64,000 nt of DNA from Halorubrum aquaticum (GTDB lineage Archaea; Halobacteriota; Halobacteria; Halobacteriales; Haloferacaceae): positions 1 to 64,000 of the forward strand of contig NZ_FOPZ01000014.1 of assembly GCF_900113615.1 (NCBI RefSeq). The letters are read 5' to 3'. The notes below the pieces were generated by a model. The model was not told where the DNA came from. It did not search any database and saw only the letters and a program-made list of their open reading frames with translations. Every line of letters starts with the position of its first letter. The stretch's first letter is position 1. The translations under genes and the position numbers were made by a program. Positions 20,169 to 28,429 of the stretch are shown in pieces.

Positions 20169-21608
20169 TCACCAGTTGTACTTCACGTACCGGTACACGA
20201 TCGGTGCGGTCCCGATCACGATCGGGAGGGTCCCGAACAGGATCCCGTTCATTGCTTGTTCGGTTGAGGCGACGCCAAGCGCCGGAGAGGCGGCAAACAG
20301 ACCGATCATGACGATCCCGAGCGCGTAGCCGGTAGACGAAACGACGGCCGTGGCGAGGACCGCCACGGCGACGACACCGCCGACCGCGTTGCGGACGAGT
20401 CCGTAAGCGGAATCGAGCTGCGTTAGCCCCAGCGCGAGAACGATCGCCAGCACGAACCCGAGCGGGAGTGCGTACACGACGCGCCTGAGAAACGTCCCGA
20501 ACCCCGGCCGCGTTATCTCCCCGAAATCCGCCGTCACCGCCTCCACGTGGGCTCCGACGCGTTCGATCTGTGCGCCGCCTTTCCACGGCTCGTAGGCCTT
20601 ACCGTCGTATATCGACGACGCTTCGACCGGGGAGTACGCCACGATCTGCATGGGGGTTCGCAACGTTGCCTTCTGCTCGCGGATGATCCCGCTCCCGTCG
20701 GGAAGCGAATCGACCTCGTGCGTCTCGTCGTCGACGCGCTCCCACTCGATCTCATCAGCCGCGATGAGACCTCTGGCGAACGCCGACGGTGACGGATCGA
20801 CGGAGACGTCCAGTTCGACCTGATACCGGTCGGTTACGCGTTCGTACTCCCAGACTTCTCCGTCTCCCGTACACTGATCACACTCGACGTGATCGCTCTC
20901 GTCACAGTTTTCGCACGTCTCTTCGTGTTGCTGATCACACCTCTGGCAAGGCTCCGTTCTGGATCGTTCGCCTGAGCCGTTACACACCTCACAGTCGACC
21001 TGTTTCGTTCGTTCTTCGGTTCCGGTTCCATCACAGTTCGGACACGGAACGTCCACCCCGTTTCGTTCTATATGCTTATCTCCTCCACAGACACGGCACT
21101 GCTCTTCTTCGGTCCTCTCGACGTCTCCCTGTCCGGCGCAGGCGTCACAAGGATCGTATACGGTTTTCTCACCGCTCCCGTAGCACACGGAACACGGTTT
21201 CCGGCCCGTACCATCACACTTCGGACAGATCGTCCGACCCGTTCCCTCACACGTCGGACACTCACCGAACTCCTCGTTCCGAGACGAGACCCGTTTCAGT
21301 TCGTGGATGACTTCGTCACCGTCGCTGTCGAGTACCCCCTTCCCGTGCTCTCGTGCCCAGTCGGCGGGGGTGGGTAGATCGTGACCGTCGTATCCGTCCG
21401 GGTGCTCGTTGTATGGCGCGAACTCGCGGTTCCGAAACCGGTCATCGGCTTCGATGACGGTCTCGGTGCTTCGCCCGACGTACTGTAGCCGCCTCGTGGC
21501 AGTCGCCACGTACTGGCCCTCCTCTTTCGTGGTAGTCTCCGATACGTCGTGATACTCGCTCTTACCGATCCGTTCAAGCAGTTCCTTCGGAGTACGTGTC
21601 TCTGTCAT
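20169..21608 (-). CDS. Membrane protein with ten CxxC knuckles (DnaJ-type Cys-rich)
   Basis: A 479-residue protein. Residues 117-246 contain ten CxxC pairs, many as CxxCxGxG (for example CPTCEGTG, CPKCDGTG, CSVCYGSG, CPNCDGTG, CEVCNGSG), enough for about five zinc sites; DnaJ has four pairs. There is no J domain. The N-terminal 115 residues are soluble, a beta-rich region follows the Cys-rich part, and the last 115 residues form about four helices. A Shine-Dalgarno site lies just upstream. Codon use is less GC-biased than neighbours and the upstream spacer is AT-rich, so recent acquisition is possible. The function is unknown; binding unfolded protein or RNA are options. Confidence 0.8.
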   Translation of the reverse strand: MTETRTPKELLERIGKSEYHDVSETTTKEEGQYVATATRRLQYVGRSTETVIEADDRFRNREFAPYNEHPDGYDGHDLPTPADWAREHGKGVLDSDGDEVIHELKRVSSRNEEFGECPTCEGTGRTICPKCDGTGRKPCSVCYGSGEKTVYDPCDACAGQGDVERTEEEQCRVCGGDKHIERNGVDVPCPNCDGTGTEERTKQVDCEVCNGSGERSRTEPCQRCDQQHEETCENCDESDHVECDQCTGDGEVWEYERVTDRYQVELDVSVDPSPSAFARGLIAADEIEWERVDDETHEVDSLPDGSGIIREQKATLRTPMQIVAYSPVEASSIYDGKAYEPWKGGAQIERVGAHVEAVTADFGEITRPGFGTFLRRVVYALPLGFVLAIVLALGLTQLDSAYGLVRNAVGGVVAVAVLATAVVSSTGYALGIVMIGLFAASPALGVASTEQAMNGILFGTLPIVIGTAPIVYRYVKYNW

Positions 21609-21612
21609 AGGT

Positions 21613-21617
21613 CCTCC
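21613..21617 (-). promoter_or_regulatory. Shine-Dalgarno site of ten-CxxC gene
   Basis: On the minus strand GGAGG is separated from the ATG at 21608 by four bases (ACCT). A strong site at such close spacing is uncommon in this window, where most genes look leaderless. Confidence 0.6.
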
Positions 21618-21748
21618 GGCTGCTCAACTAGTCACTACCCCTGTACGGAACTATTGTTGCGTTATTAACTACTTATGACTGTCGTGTATTCATGTGAATA
21701 ACAAATACTGCTCAAAAAATACTTGTTACGTCGCACGAACGTACGAGT

Positions 21749-21937
21749 ATGTCATCGGTATCGGTCGATTGCCCGTACTGCGGCCACGCCGATCAGGTTC
21801 CCGTTCCGAAGGGATGCCGGAGTAAAGTGGACAAGGTCCGAAAAGGCGAGCCCACCCACGGCGACATCAAGGATCACGCCGTCTCCCGGAAGTGTCGGGA
21901 GTGCGGGGAGTCGTTCGGGATCTGGTTCCGCTACTGA
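21749..21937 (+). CDS. Small zinc-ribbon protein
   Basis: A 62-residue protein with CPYCGH at the start and CRECGE near the end, enough for one four-Cys zinc ribbon. The middle is basic and hydrophilic (CRSKVDKVRKGEPTHGD). Such small zinc proteins are abundant in haloarchaea and mostly uncharacterised. It is divergent from the ten-CxxC gene across an AT-rich spacer (21620-21730), which contains TATA-like AAATACTTG about 30 bases upstream. Confidence 0.68.
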   Translation: MSSVSVDCPYCGHADQVPVPKGCRSKVDKVRKGEPTHGDIKDHAVSRKCRECGESFGIWFRY

Positions 21938-22123
21938 GTCGTACAACGACTCCTCTCGAGTTTCACGGACGGGAACGCGACGAAACCGCCGAACGGGTCG
22001 GTCTCACTCCCGGTGGTTCCCCGTCGACGGCGTGAACACGCCCGCCGAAGTCGATGGACGGTCCGACGGGACGCCGGCGACGCTCCGATACGGTTTTGGG
22101 TCGGCCCGCGGAACGGCCGGTAA

Positions 22124-23494
22124 ATGCTTTCCCGACAGTTCGTCCGGGAGAACCCCGAGACCGTCCGCGAGGCGCTCGCGAACAAGGGCGTCGACGTGGA
22201 CCTCGACCGGATACTCGAGGTCGACGAGGAGTGGCGCGAGCTCAAGCGACGCGGCGACGACCTGCGTCACGAGCGAAACGAGGTCTCCTCGCGGATCGGC
22301 GACCTCAAGGCCGACGGGAAGGAGGAGGCGGCCCAGGAGGCCATCGAGCGCTCCGGGGAGCTCAAATCGGAGCTTCAGGGCGTCGAGGAGCGCGCAGAGG
22401 AGTTGGAGGCCGAACTCGAGGAGTCGCTGCTCGAACTCCCGCAGATCCCCCACGAGTCGGTGCCGATCGGCGCGGACGAGTCAGAGAACGAGGAGGTACG
22501 AAGGGAGGGGTTCGACGACCTGCGGGACCTCCCCGAGACGGTCGATCCCCACTACGATCTGGGCGAGGAGTTGGAGATCCTCGACTTCGAGCGCGGCGCG
22601 AAGGTCGCCGGCGGCGGCTTCTACGTCGCGAAGGGCGACGGCGCACGCTTGGAACACGCGCTGATCCAGTTCATGCTCGAGGTCCACCGCGAGCAGGGGT
22701 ACACCGACGTGTTCCCGCCGATCCCGGTCAACTCCGCGTCGATGCGGGGCACCGGGCAGTTCCCCAAGTTCACCGAGGACGCCTACCGGCTCGAGGGGCG
22801 AAACGACGAGGCGTACGACGACGAGGACCTCTGGCTGCTCCCGACCGCCGAGGTCCCCGTCACGAACCTCCACCGCGAGGAGATCCTGCTCGGCGAGGAC
22901 CTCCCGCTGAAGTACCAGGCGTACACGCCGAACTTCCGGCAGGAGGCGGGCGAACACGGCACGGAGACCCGCGGGATCGTCCGCGTCCACCAGTTCAACA
23001 AGGTGGAGATGGTGAACTTCGTGCGGCCCGAGGAGAGCTACGAGCGCTTCGAGGGGCTCGTCGACGAGGCCGAGGAGGTGCTCCGGCGGCTCGAGTTGCC
23101 CTACCGCGTCCTGGAGATGTGTACCGGCGACCTCGGGTTCACGCAGGCGAAGAAGTACGACCTCGAGGTGTGGGCACCCGCCGATGACATGGACGAGGGG
23201 CCCGATGAGGGCGGCCGTTGGCTGGAGGTCTCCTCGGTCTCGAACTTCGAGGACTTCCAGGCGCGCCGCGCCGGGATCCGGTTCCGCGAGGAACACCACG
23301 AGTCCGCGGAGTTCCTCCACACGCTCAACGGCTCCGGGCTCGCGGTCCCGCGGATCGTCGTCGCGATCCTGGAGTACTACCAGAACGACGACGGCACCGT
23401 GACCGTCCCCGAGCCGCTGCGGCCGTACATGGGCGGCACGGAGGTCATCGAGGGTCACGACGCGGTCGGCGAGACCAAACTCGGCGACGGATAG
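22124..23494 (+). CDS. serS: Seryl-tRNA synthetase
   Basis: A 456-residue class II aminoacyl-tRNA synthetase charging tRNA-Ser. The N-terminal 110 residues form the long antiparallel coiled coil that grips the tRNA extra arm. Motif 2 is [21 protein letters not shown] (given here as [15 protein letters not shown] and VRVHQF) and motif 3 is [16 protein letters not shown]. Length and motifs match the common (not the methanogen-type) SerRS. The start [12 protein letters not shown] is typical. Confidence 0.97.
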   Translation: MLSRQFVRENPETVREALANKGVDVDLDRILEVDEEWRELKRRGDDLRHERNEVSSRIGDLKADGKEEAAQEAIERSGELKSELQGVEERAEELEAELEESLLELPQIPHESVPIGADESENEEVRREGFDDLRDLPETVDPHYDLGEELEILDFERGAKVAGGGFYVAKGDGARLEHALIQFMLEVHREQGYTDVFPPIPVNSASMRGTGQFPKFTEDAYRLEGRNDEAYDDEDLWLLPTAEVPVTNLHREEILLGEDLPLKYQAYTPNFRQEAGEHGTETRGIVRVHQFNKVEMVNFVRPEESYERFEGLVDEAEEVLRRLELPYRVLEMCTGDLGFTQAKKYDLEVWAPADDMDEGPDEGGRWLEVSSVSNFEDFQARRAGIRFREEHHESAEFLHTLNGSGLAVPRIVVAILEYYQNDDGTVTVPEPLRPYMGGTEVIEGHDAVGETKLGDG

Positions 23495-23499
23495 CCGGT

Positions 23500-24066
23500 T
23501 CAGGCGTCGTCGAGGTCGAGATCGAACGAGAGCCGGACCGCCTCGCCCGCCTCGAGGTCGCCGGGATCGACGACGTCGTCGCCGGCGGCGAACCCTTCAT
23601 GGAGGTGTTCGTAGCTCCGGTCGACCGCCTCGACGATCACTTTCGTGTCGCCGACGACCGGCATGAAGTTGGTGTCGCCGCCCCACCGCGGGACGACGTG
23701 GGTGTGGAGGTGGTCGATCGAGCCGCCGGCGGCCCCGCCGCCGAGGTTGAGCCCGGCGTTGAACCCGTCCGGATCGATCCCGCGACGCATGGCCGCGAGC
23801 GTCGCGGCCTTCAGCCGAGCGTGATCGAGCATGGTCGCGTCGTCGAGGTCGGTCCAGTCGTCGACGTGAGCGTCGGGGATCACCATCGCGTGTCCCGGGT
23901 TGTACGGCGCGTTGTTCAACAACGCGTAGTTGTGGTCGCTACGCGCGACGACGCGGGCCTCGCGGGCGTTCTCCCGGTCCGGCAGGACGCAGAAGGGACA
24001 GCCGTCGATGGGGTCCGCCTCGCGTTCGACCCATTCGATCCGCCACGGGGCGTATATCCGGTCCAT
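23500..24066 (-). CDS. HIT family hydrolase (Ap4A-type)
   Basis: A 188-residue histidine-triad protein. The HIT motif is HLHTHVVPR, preceded by GFNAGLNLGGGAAGGSIDHL (as GFNAGLNLGG). An N-terminal CPFC near residues 23-26 is common in the archaeal/bacterial dinucleotide-polyphosphate hydrolase branch. It probably splits Ap4A-like or nucleoside-phosphate conjugates. It converges with serS, the two stops being five bases apart. Confidence 0.88.
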   Translation of the reverse strand: MDRIYAPWRIEWVEREADPIDGCPFCVLPDRENAREARVVARSDHNYALLNNAPYNPGHAMVIPDAHVDDWTDLDDATMLDHARLKAATLAAMRRGIDPDGFNAGLNLGGGAAGGSIDHLHTHVVPRWGGDTNFMPVVGDTKVIVEAVDRSYEHLHEGFAAGDDVVDPGDLEAGEAVRLSFDLDLDDA

Positions 24067-24111
24067 GCGCGAGTCTCGGGTGCCGGACGCTTCAAGGGCG
24101 GCGATCGGGAC

Positions 24112-25329
24112 TCACGCTCGGACGACTTCCACGCCGGTGATCTCGAAGCGTGCGCCACCGTCGGCGCTCTCCACGACGCGGACCTCCCACCCGTGGGCCT
24201 CGGCGATCTCCGCGACGATCGCGAGCCCGAACCCCGTGCCCTGCTCCGCCGTCGAGTAGCCCCCGTCGAAGACGCGGTCGCGTTCGGATTCGGGGATCCC
24301 CGGACCGTCGTCGGCGACGTAGAACCCGCCCTCGAGGCCGCCGACGGTGATCGTCGTTCCGCCGCCGCGTTCGATGCCGTCGTCGGGAGAAGCCCGACTG
24401 TCAGTCGAGTGGTTCGAAAACTCTCCGGGAGGGTTTTCGTCATCACGAGAGACGGCGTCGCCGTCTCTCGAACGACCATGCTCGACGCCGTTTCGAAACA
24501 GGTTCTCGAGGAGCTGTCGGAGCCGGTCTCGATCGGCCATGACCGTGGGTGGCTCATCGATCGAGAGCGTCGCACCGTCGGTGGAGACCTGCTCCCAGCA
24601 GACCCGGCTTACCTCGGCGAGGTCGGTCGCCTCCGTCGCGTCGATCGCCTCTCCCTGCCGTGCGAGCGTCAACAGGTCGTCGATCAGTGCCTCCATCCGT
24701 GCGTGTGCGTCCGCGACCGCGACGAGCCGGTCGCCGTCGTACTCGTCGCGGACCAACTCGAGGTTCCCGCGGGCGACCGAGAGCGGGTTTCGAAGGTCGT
24801 GAGAGACGACGCTCGCGAAGCGTTCGAGCTGGGCGTTCTGTCGCTCGAGTTCGCGTTCGTTCTCCTCGAGCTCCCGGGTCCGTTCCTCGAGCTGTTCGGT
24901 ACGTCTCGTCGTTTTCGATCGTTGGACGCCCATCAGGAACCCGCTCACGGAACCGATCGTCAACCCGATGGCCTGCGTCCCGATCGACCACTCGACGGTG
25001 ACGCCGGGATGGAGATCACGGAGCACGATGAACCCGTACATCACGATGACGCCGCCGAACGTCCAGGCGACGATCCGCGGGTAGTAGTGCCGAGGGATCT
25101 CCGATCGCGGAAGCCAGTACCCGGCGTACACGAAGGTGACGCCGGGGATCCAGAAGAAGACGATGTCGAGGAACGCCACGAGAGCGGATCCGCCGCCCCG
25201 AACCGCGTCGACCGCCAGTCCGGTCCCGACGACGAGACAGAGCACGCCGACGGCGGCGAACAAGAGCGCAAACGGGGAGTTCCGACCGGGCGAGGCGGGA
25301 TCCCGACCGGTCGAACTCGACGCGTCCAT
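24112..25329 (-). CDS. Membrane sensor histidine kinase
   Basis: A 405-residue kinase with about four N-terminal helices (residues 18-40, 48-70, 86-105, 115-135), a coiled coil (143-172), the HisKA motif SHDLRNPLS with phosphoacceptor His177, and a HATPase domain (FRNGVEHG, VADDGPGIPESER, GTGFGLAIVAEIAEAHGW). There is no large extracellular loop, so it may sense membrane state or an intracellular signal through the helices. It is closely related in the catalytic half to the PAS kinase at 1618-2745. No response regulator is adjacent. Confidence 0.87.
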   Translation of the reverse strand: MDASSSTGRDPASPGRNSPFALLFAAVGVLCLVVGTGLAVDAVRGGGSALVAFLDIVFFWIPGVTFVYAGYWLPRSEIPRHYYPRIVAWTFGGVIVMYGFIVLRDLHPGVTVEWSIGTQAIGLTIGSVSGFLMGVQRSKTTRRTEQLEERTRELEENERELERQNAQLERFASVVSHDLRNPLSVARGNLELVRDEYDGDRLVAVADAHARMEALIDDLLTLARQGEAIDATEATDLAEVSRVCWEQVSTDGATLSIDEPPTVMADRDRLRQLLENLFRNGVEHGRSRDGDAVSRDDENPPGEFSNHSTDSRASPDDGIERGGGTTITVGGLEGGFYVADDGPGIPESERDRVFDGGYSTAEQGTGFGLAIVAEIAEAHGWEVRVVESADGGARFEITGVEVVRA

Positions 25330-25414
25330 GTGGTGATCGTTGACGCCGCTGTCCCGGAAATAGCTGTGGGTGACGGGTCGATCCGGAGGCCGGCCGAAAC
25401 GGGGGTCGAATCGA

Positions 25415-26284
25415 TCAGGAGTTGACCGACTCGAGGTACGTCGTCACGACCATCCGTCCCTTTCTGGTCAGCGCCGCGCCCGTCTCGCCGTCGACGACGA
25501 GTCCCGACTCCCGAAGCGAGTCGAGGATCATCGACGTTCGCGTGGCGTCGCCGGTGACGACCTGCGAGACGGACGCCTCGCCGCCGGCGGAGTAGATGGA
25601 CACGAGGACCTCCAGTTCGTCCTCGGTCGGATCGAGCTCCTCGACCTCCGTCTGGACCTCCTCGTACTCGAGTCTGATGTACCGACCGAGCACGTTGAGC
25701 GTCCGTTCGTCGGGGACCGTGACGATCGACGTGACGGTCCGGTTCTCGGGGACGTGTCGGAAGACGAGCGCCGGCCGCTCCTTTCCCGCGAGGGTTCGAT
25801 TCGTCCGATCGTAGTCGATGACCGTCGAGAGGTCCACCGAGAACGGCTCGTCGCCCCCGACGAATCCGATCGCTCCGGGCGACAGCGACACCCTCGCGGT
25901 CCGGTCGGTCGCGTCCGTGACCCGACCGCCGACCTTCGCCGGGTGCCGGACGGTCACCGTCACGTCCCGCAACAGCGCCTTGAACAGGACGCGGGTGAAC
26001 CGCTCCATGTCGTCCGGTTCGCCCTCGACGAGGGCGGTCGATCGCGTCCCTCCGCGCTCGTACGCGAGAGTGACGCTGTCGCTGAAGAACGACCGGAGGT
26101 CCCCCGGGACGGTCCCGACGACCACGTCGAACACCCCCGAGAGCGGGACCGTCGTCCGCGCGTCGGCCGTCGCGAGCACGAGCCGTCGCTGACTCAACAG
26201 CACCCGACCGCGAACCGGGTCCTCGCTCCCGACGTCGGACGTGTGTACCCGCCCGACGAAATCGGCCACCACCGATTCCTCCAT
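25415..26284 (-). CDS. Taxis protein CheF-like
   Basis: A 289-residue protein resembling the archaeal CheF family (formerly DUF439), which links the chemotaxis proteins CheY, CheD and CheC2 to the archaellum motor. The opening MEESVVADFVGRVHT, the central region RYIRLEYEEVQTEVEELDP and a C-terminal winged-helix-like segment (ATRTSMILDSLRESGLVV) fit the family. Here it is away from any che or arl cluster, so it may be a paralogue with a modified role. Confidence 0.75.
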   Translation of the reverse strand: MEESVVADFVGRVHTSDVGSEDPVRGRVLLSQRRLVLATADARTTVPLSGVFDVVVGTVPGDLRSFFSDSVTLAYERGGTRSTALVEGEPDDMERFTRVLFKALLRDVTVTVRHPAKVGGRVTDATDRTARVSLSPGAIGFVGGDEPFSVDLSTVIDYDRTNRTLAGKERPALVFRHVPENRTVTSIVTVPDERTLNVLGRYIRLEYEEVQTEVEELDPTEDELEVLVSIYSAGGEASVSQVVTGDATRTSMILDSLRESGLVVDGETGAALTRKGRMVVTTYLESVNS

Positions 26285-26533
26285 CGACCGCGATTGGGGG
26301 ACCTCCGTATTTAGCCTTACCCGTACCGTCCCGAAGCCGACAGCCGATCGGGCGTCGGAGTTTCCGTCGTCCTCGTACTTCCGGTCGTCCCCGTACCTCC
26401 GGTCGTCCCCGTACCCCTCGCGGTCACGACGCTCCCCGCGCCCCGGAGTTTCGGCGAAGGGGCCGGGTCACTCGTTGCCGGACCACGGGAGGAACAGCAA
26501 AGCCTAATGAGGTGGGGGTTGAACTCACGGCTG

Positions 26534-26923
26534 ATGCCCACTGTAGAATACCTCAACTACGAAGTGCTCGACGACCACGGTTGGTCGATGGACGACGACG
26601 ACCTCTTTGCGGAGGCCGCCGACGCCGGCCTCGACGACGAGGACTACGGTACCCTCGAGGTCAACCAGGGCGAGTACATCCTCGAAGCGGCCGAGGCACA
26701 GGGCTACGATTGGCCCTTCTCGTGCCGCGCCGGGGCGTGTGCGAACTGCGCGTCCATCGTCAAGGAGGGCGAGATCGAGATGGACATGCAACAGATCCTC
26801 TCGGACGAGGAGGTCGAGGAGAAGAACGTCCGCCTGACCTGTATCGGCAGCCCGGCCGCCGACGAGGTCAAGATCGTCTACAACGCGAAACACCTCGATT
26901 ACCTCCAGAACCGCGTCATCTAA
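26534..26923 (+). CDS. 2Fe-2S ferredoxin, halophilic plant type
   Basis: A 129-residue electron carrier. The iron-sulfur ligands are Cys64, Cys69 and Cys72 in [12 protein letters not shown], and Cys103 in RLTCIG. An acidic N-terminal extension (about residues 1-40, rich in Asp/Glu) is the known halophilic insertion of haloarchaeal ferredoxin, the partner of 2-oxoacid oxidoreductases. The start is at 26534 ([11 protein letters not shown]); nine upstream in-frame residues are not family-like. Confidence 0.96.
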   Translation: MPTVEYLNYEVLDDHGWSMDDDDLFAEAADAGLDDEDYGTLEVNQGEYILEAAEAQGYDWPFSCRAGACANCASIVKEGEIEMDMQQILSDEEVEEKNVRLTCIGSPAADEVKIVYNAKHLDYLQNRVI

Positions 26924-26936
26924 CTACCGGCGTCCC

Positions 26937-26954
26937 TCCGTGCGACCGCACGGA
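26937..26954 (+). terminator. Inverted repeat after ferredoxin gene
   Basis: TCCGTGC and GCACGGA pair around a four-base loop (GACC), starting 14 bases after the ferredoxin stop. No T-run follows. It could end or protect the ferredoxin transcript; this is inference. Confidence 0.35.
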
Positions 26955-27074
26955 TCGACCCGATCGCGCCGAAACCTCCCCGTCACGTCGGCGGCGTCCC
27001 GTCGGATCTCTTCGGGCCGCCCCATCTCGGCCCGCCGACCCCGATCGTCCGGGATCGGCGGGCGAGCACTTCCG

Positions 27075-28259
27075 CTACTCGATGAACGCTCGAGTCACGT
27101 CCTCGAGGACGTCCCTCGCGATGTCGGCGTCGGCGAGGTCGATCGACTCGTCGACCGTGTGTGCCTGATCGAGGTCGCCGGGCCCCCACGTCACCGCCGG
27201 TATCCCGGCGTCGTTGACGAAGTTCCGCGCGTCGGTGGCGGCCTCGATCCCCCACGGCTCGCCGACGCCGCCGTCCGCGCCGACCGCCTCGACGGACCCG
27301 TCGCGGAGGCTCGTCGCCAGCGGATGATCGACCGGGATCGACGAGGAGGCGTACGTCTGGATCCGCGTCCACGCCGTCTCGACGCCGTGTTCCTCCCGCA
27401 CCCGATCGAGTAACGCCTCGACTTCGGCGTCGACGGCGTCCGGGTCCTCCCCCGGGAGCACCCGTCTGTCGAGGACGAGTTCGGCGCGGTCCGGGATCAC
27501 CGCGAGGTTCGTCCCCGTCCCGGCCTCGATCCCGGTCACCGTCGCGAACGCGCCGCCACAGAGCGATCCCTCGCGCTCGCGGAGCTCGGCGTCGTACTCG
27601 TCGATCGCGTCGAGCAGCGGCCGAACCTCGTCGATCGCGTTCGTCCCGGCGTCGGGCTGGCTCGCGTGCGTCGCCACGCCCTCGACGGCGATCCGGTAGA
27701 CGGAGAGCCCCTTGGTGCTCGTCGCGACCCGGAAGTCGGTGGGCTCGAGGACGACCCCGTAGTCGCCGTCGAACCCGCGCTCGAGGAGGGTTCGGGTGCC
27801 GGGGTCCGCGGTCTCCTCGCCCATCGCCGCGTGGACGACGACGGAGCCCGACAGCTCGCCAGACCGGATCTCGGGTGCCAGATCGCGGGCGACGAGCATC
27901 GCGAGCGCGACGCCCGTCTTCATGTCGGCGCTCCCGCGACCGCGGAGCCGGCCGTCCTCGACGACGCCCTCGTAGGGGCCGGTCGTCCACTCCTCGGGGT
28001 CGCCCGCGGGGACCACGTCGAGGTGGCCGTTCAACACGACCGTCGGTCCGTCCTCGCCCACGCGAGCGCCGACCTGCGGTCGGTCGGGGTCCGGCTCTTC
28101 GAGCAGCGTCGCGTCGATGCCCTCCTCGCGGAACCACTCGTACACGAACTCGGCGGCCGCCTCCTCGTTCCCGGGCGGGTTCTCCGTGGGGATACACACG
28201 AGTTCGCGGGCCAGCTCCTCGAGTTCCGCGGAACGCTCCGCGGCCGACTCCTCACTCAC
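27075..28259 (-). CDS. M20 family peptidase/deacylase
   Basis: A 394-residue zinc hydrolase of the ArgE/DapE group. Metal-binding regions are LNGHLDVVPAGD, RGSADMKTG, the catalytic GEETADPG and a final QAHTVDES. The usual dimerisation domain contains VEGVATHASQPDAG. The GTG at 28259 (VSEESAAERS) was chosen because the 31 upstream codons to an ATG at 28352 are Arg-rich and not family-like. It is a paralogue of the enzyme at 6816-8132, but clearly different in sequence. Confidence 0.86.
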   Translation of the reverse strand: MSEESAAERSAELEELARELVCIPTENPPGNEEAAAEFVYEWFREEGIDATLLEEPDPDRPQVGARVGEDGPTVVLNGHLDVVPAGDPEEWTTGPYEGVVEDGRLRGRGSADMKTGVALAMLVARDLAPEIRSGELSGSVVVHAAMGEETADPGTRTLLERGFDGDYGVVLEPTDFRVATSTKGLSVYRIAVEGVATHASQPDAGTNAIDEVRPLLDAIDEYDAELREREGSLCGGAFATVTGIEAGTGTNLAVIPDRAELVLDRRVLPGEDPDAVDAEVEALLDRVREEHGVETAWTRIQTYASSSIPVDHPLATSLRDGSVEAVGADGGVGEPWGIEAATDARNFVNDAGIPAVTWGPGDLDQAHTVDESIDLADADIARDVLEDVTRAFIE

Positions 28260-28429
28260 GGGCCACCACCCGCGGGAGCGCCGTCGATCGCTCGGAGGTC
28301 GGCAGCCGATCGATGGTCGTCGATCTCGGTCGTGTCGGCCGAGCGCCGTCACGGCGGGCCGACGAGTCGTGTACGGTCATCGTCCCCTATTCGCGAGCGC
28401 CGATCGATAAAGCTCTCGGGCGACCCGCC

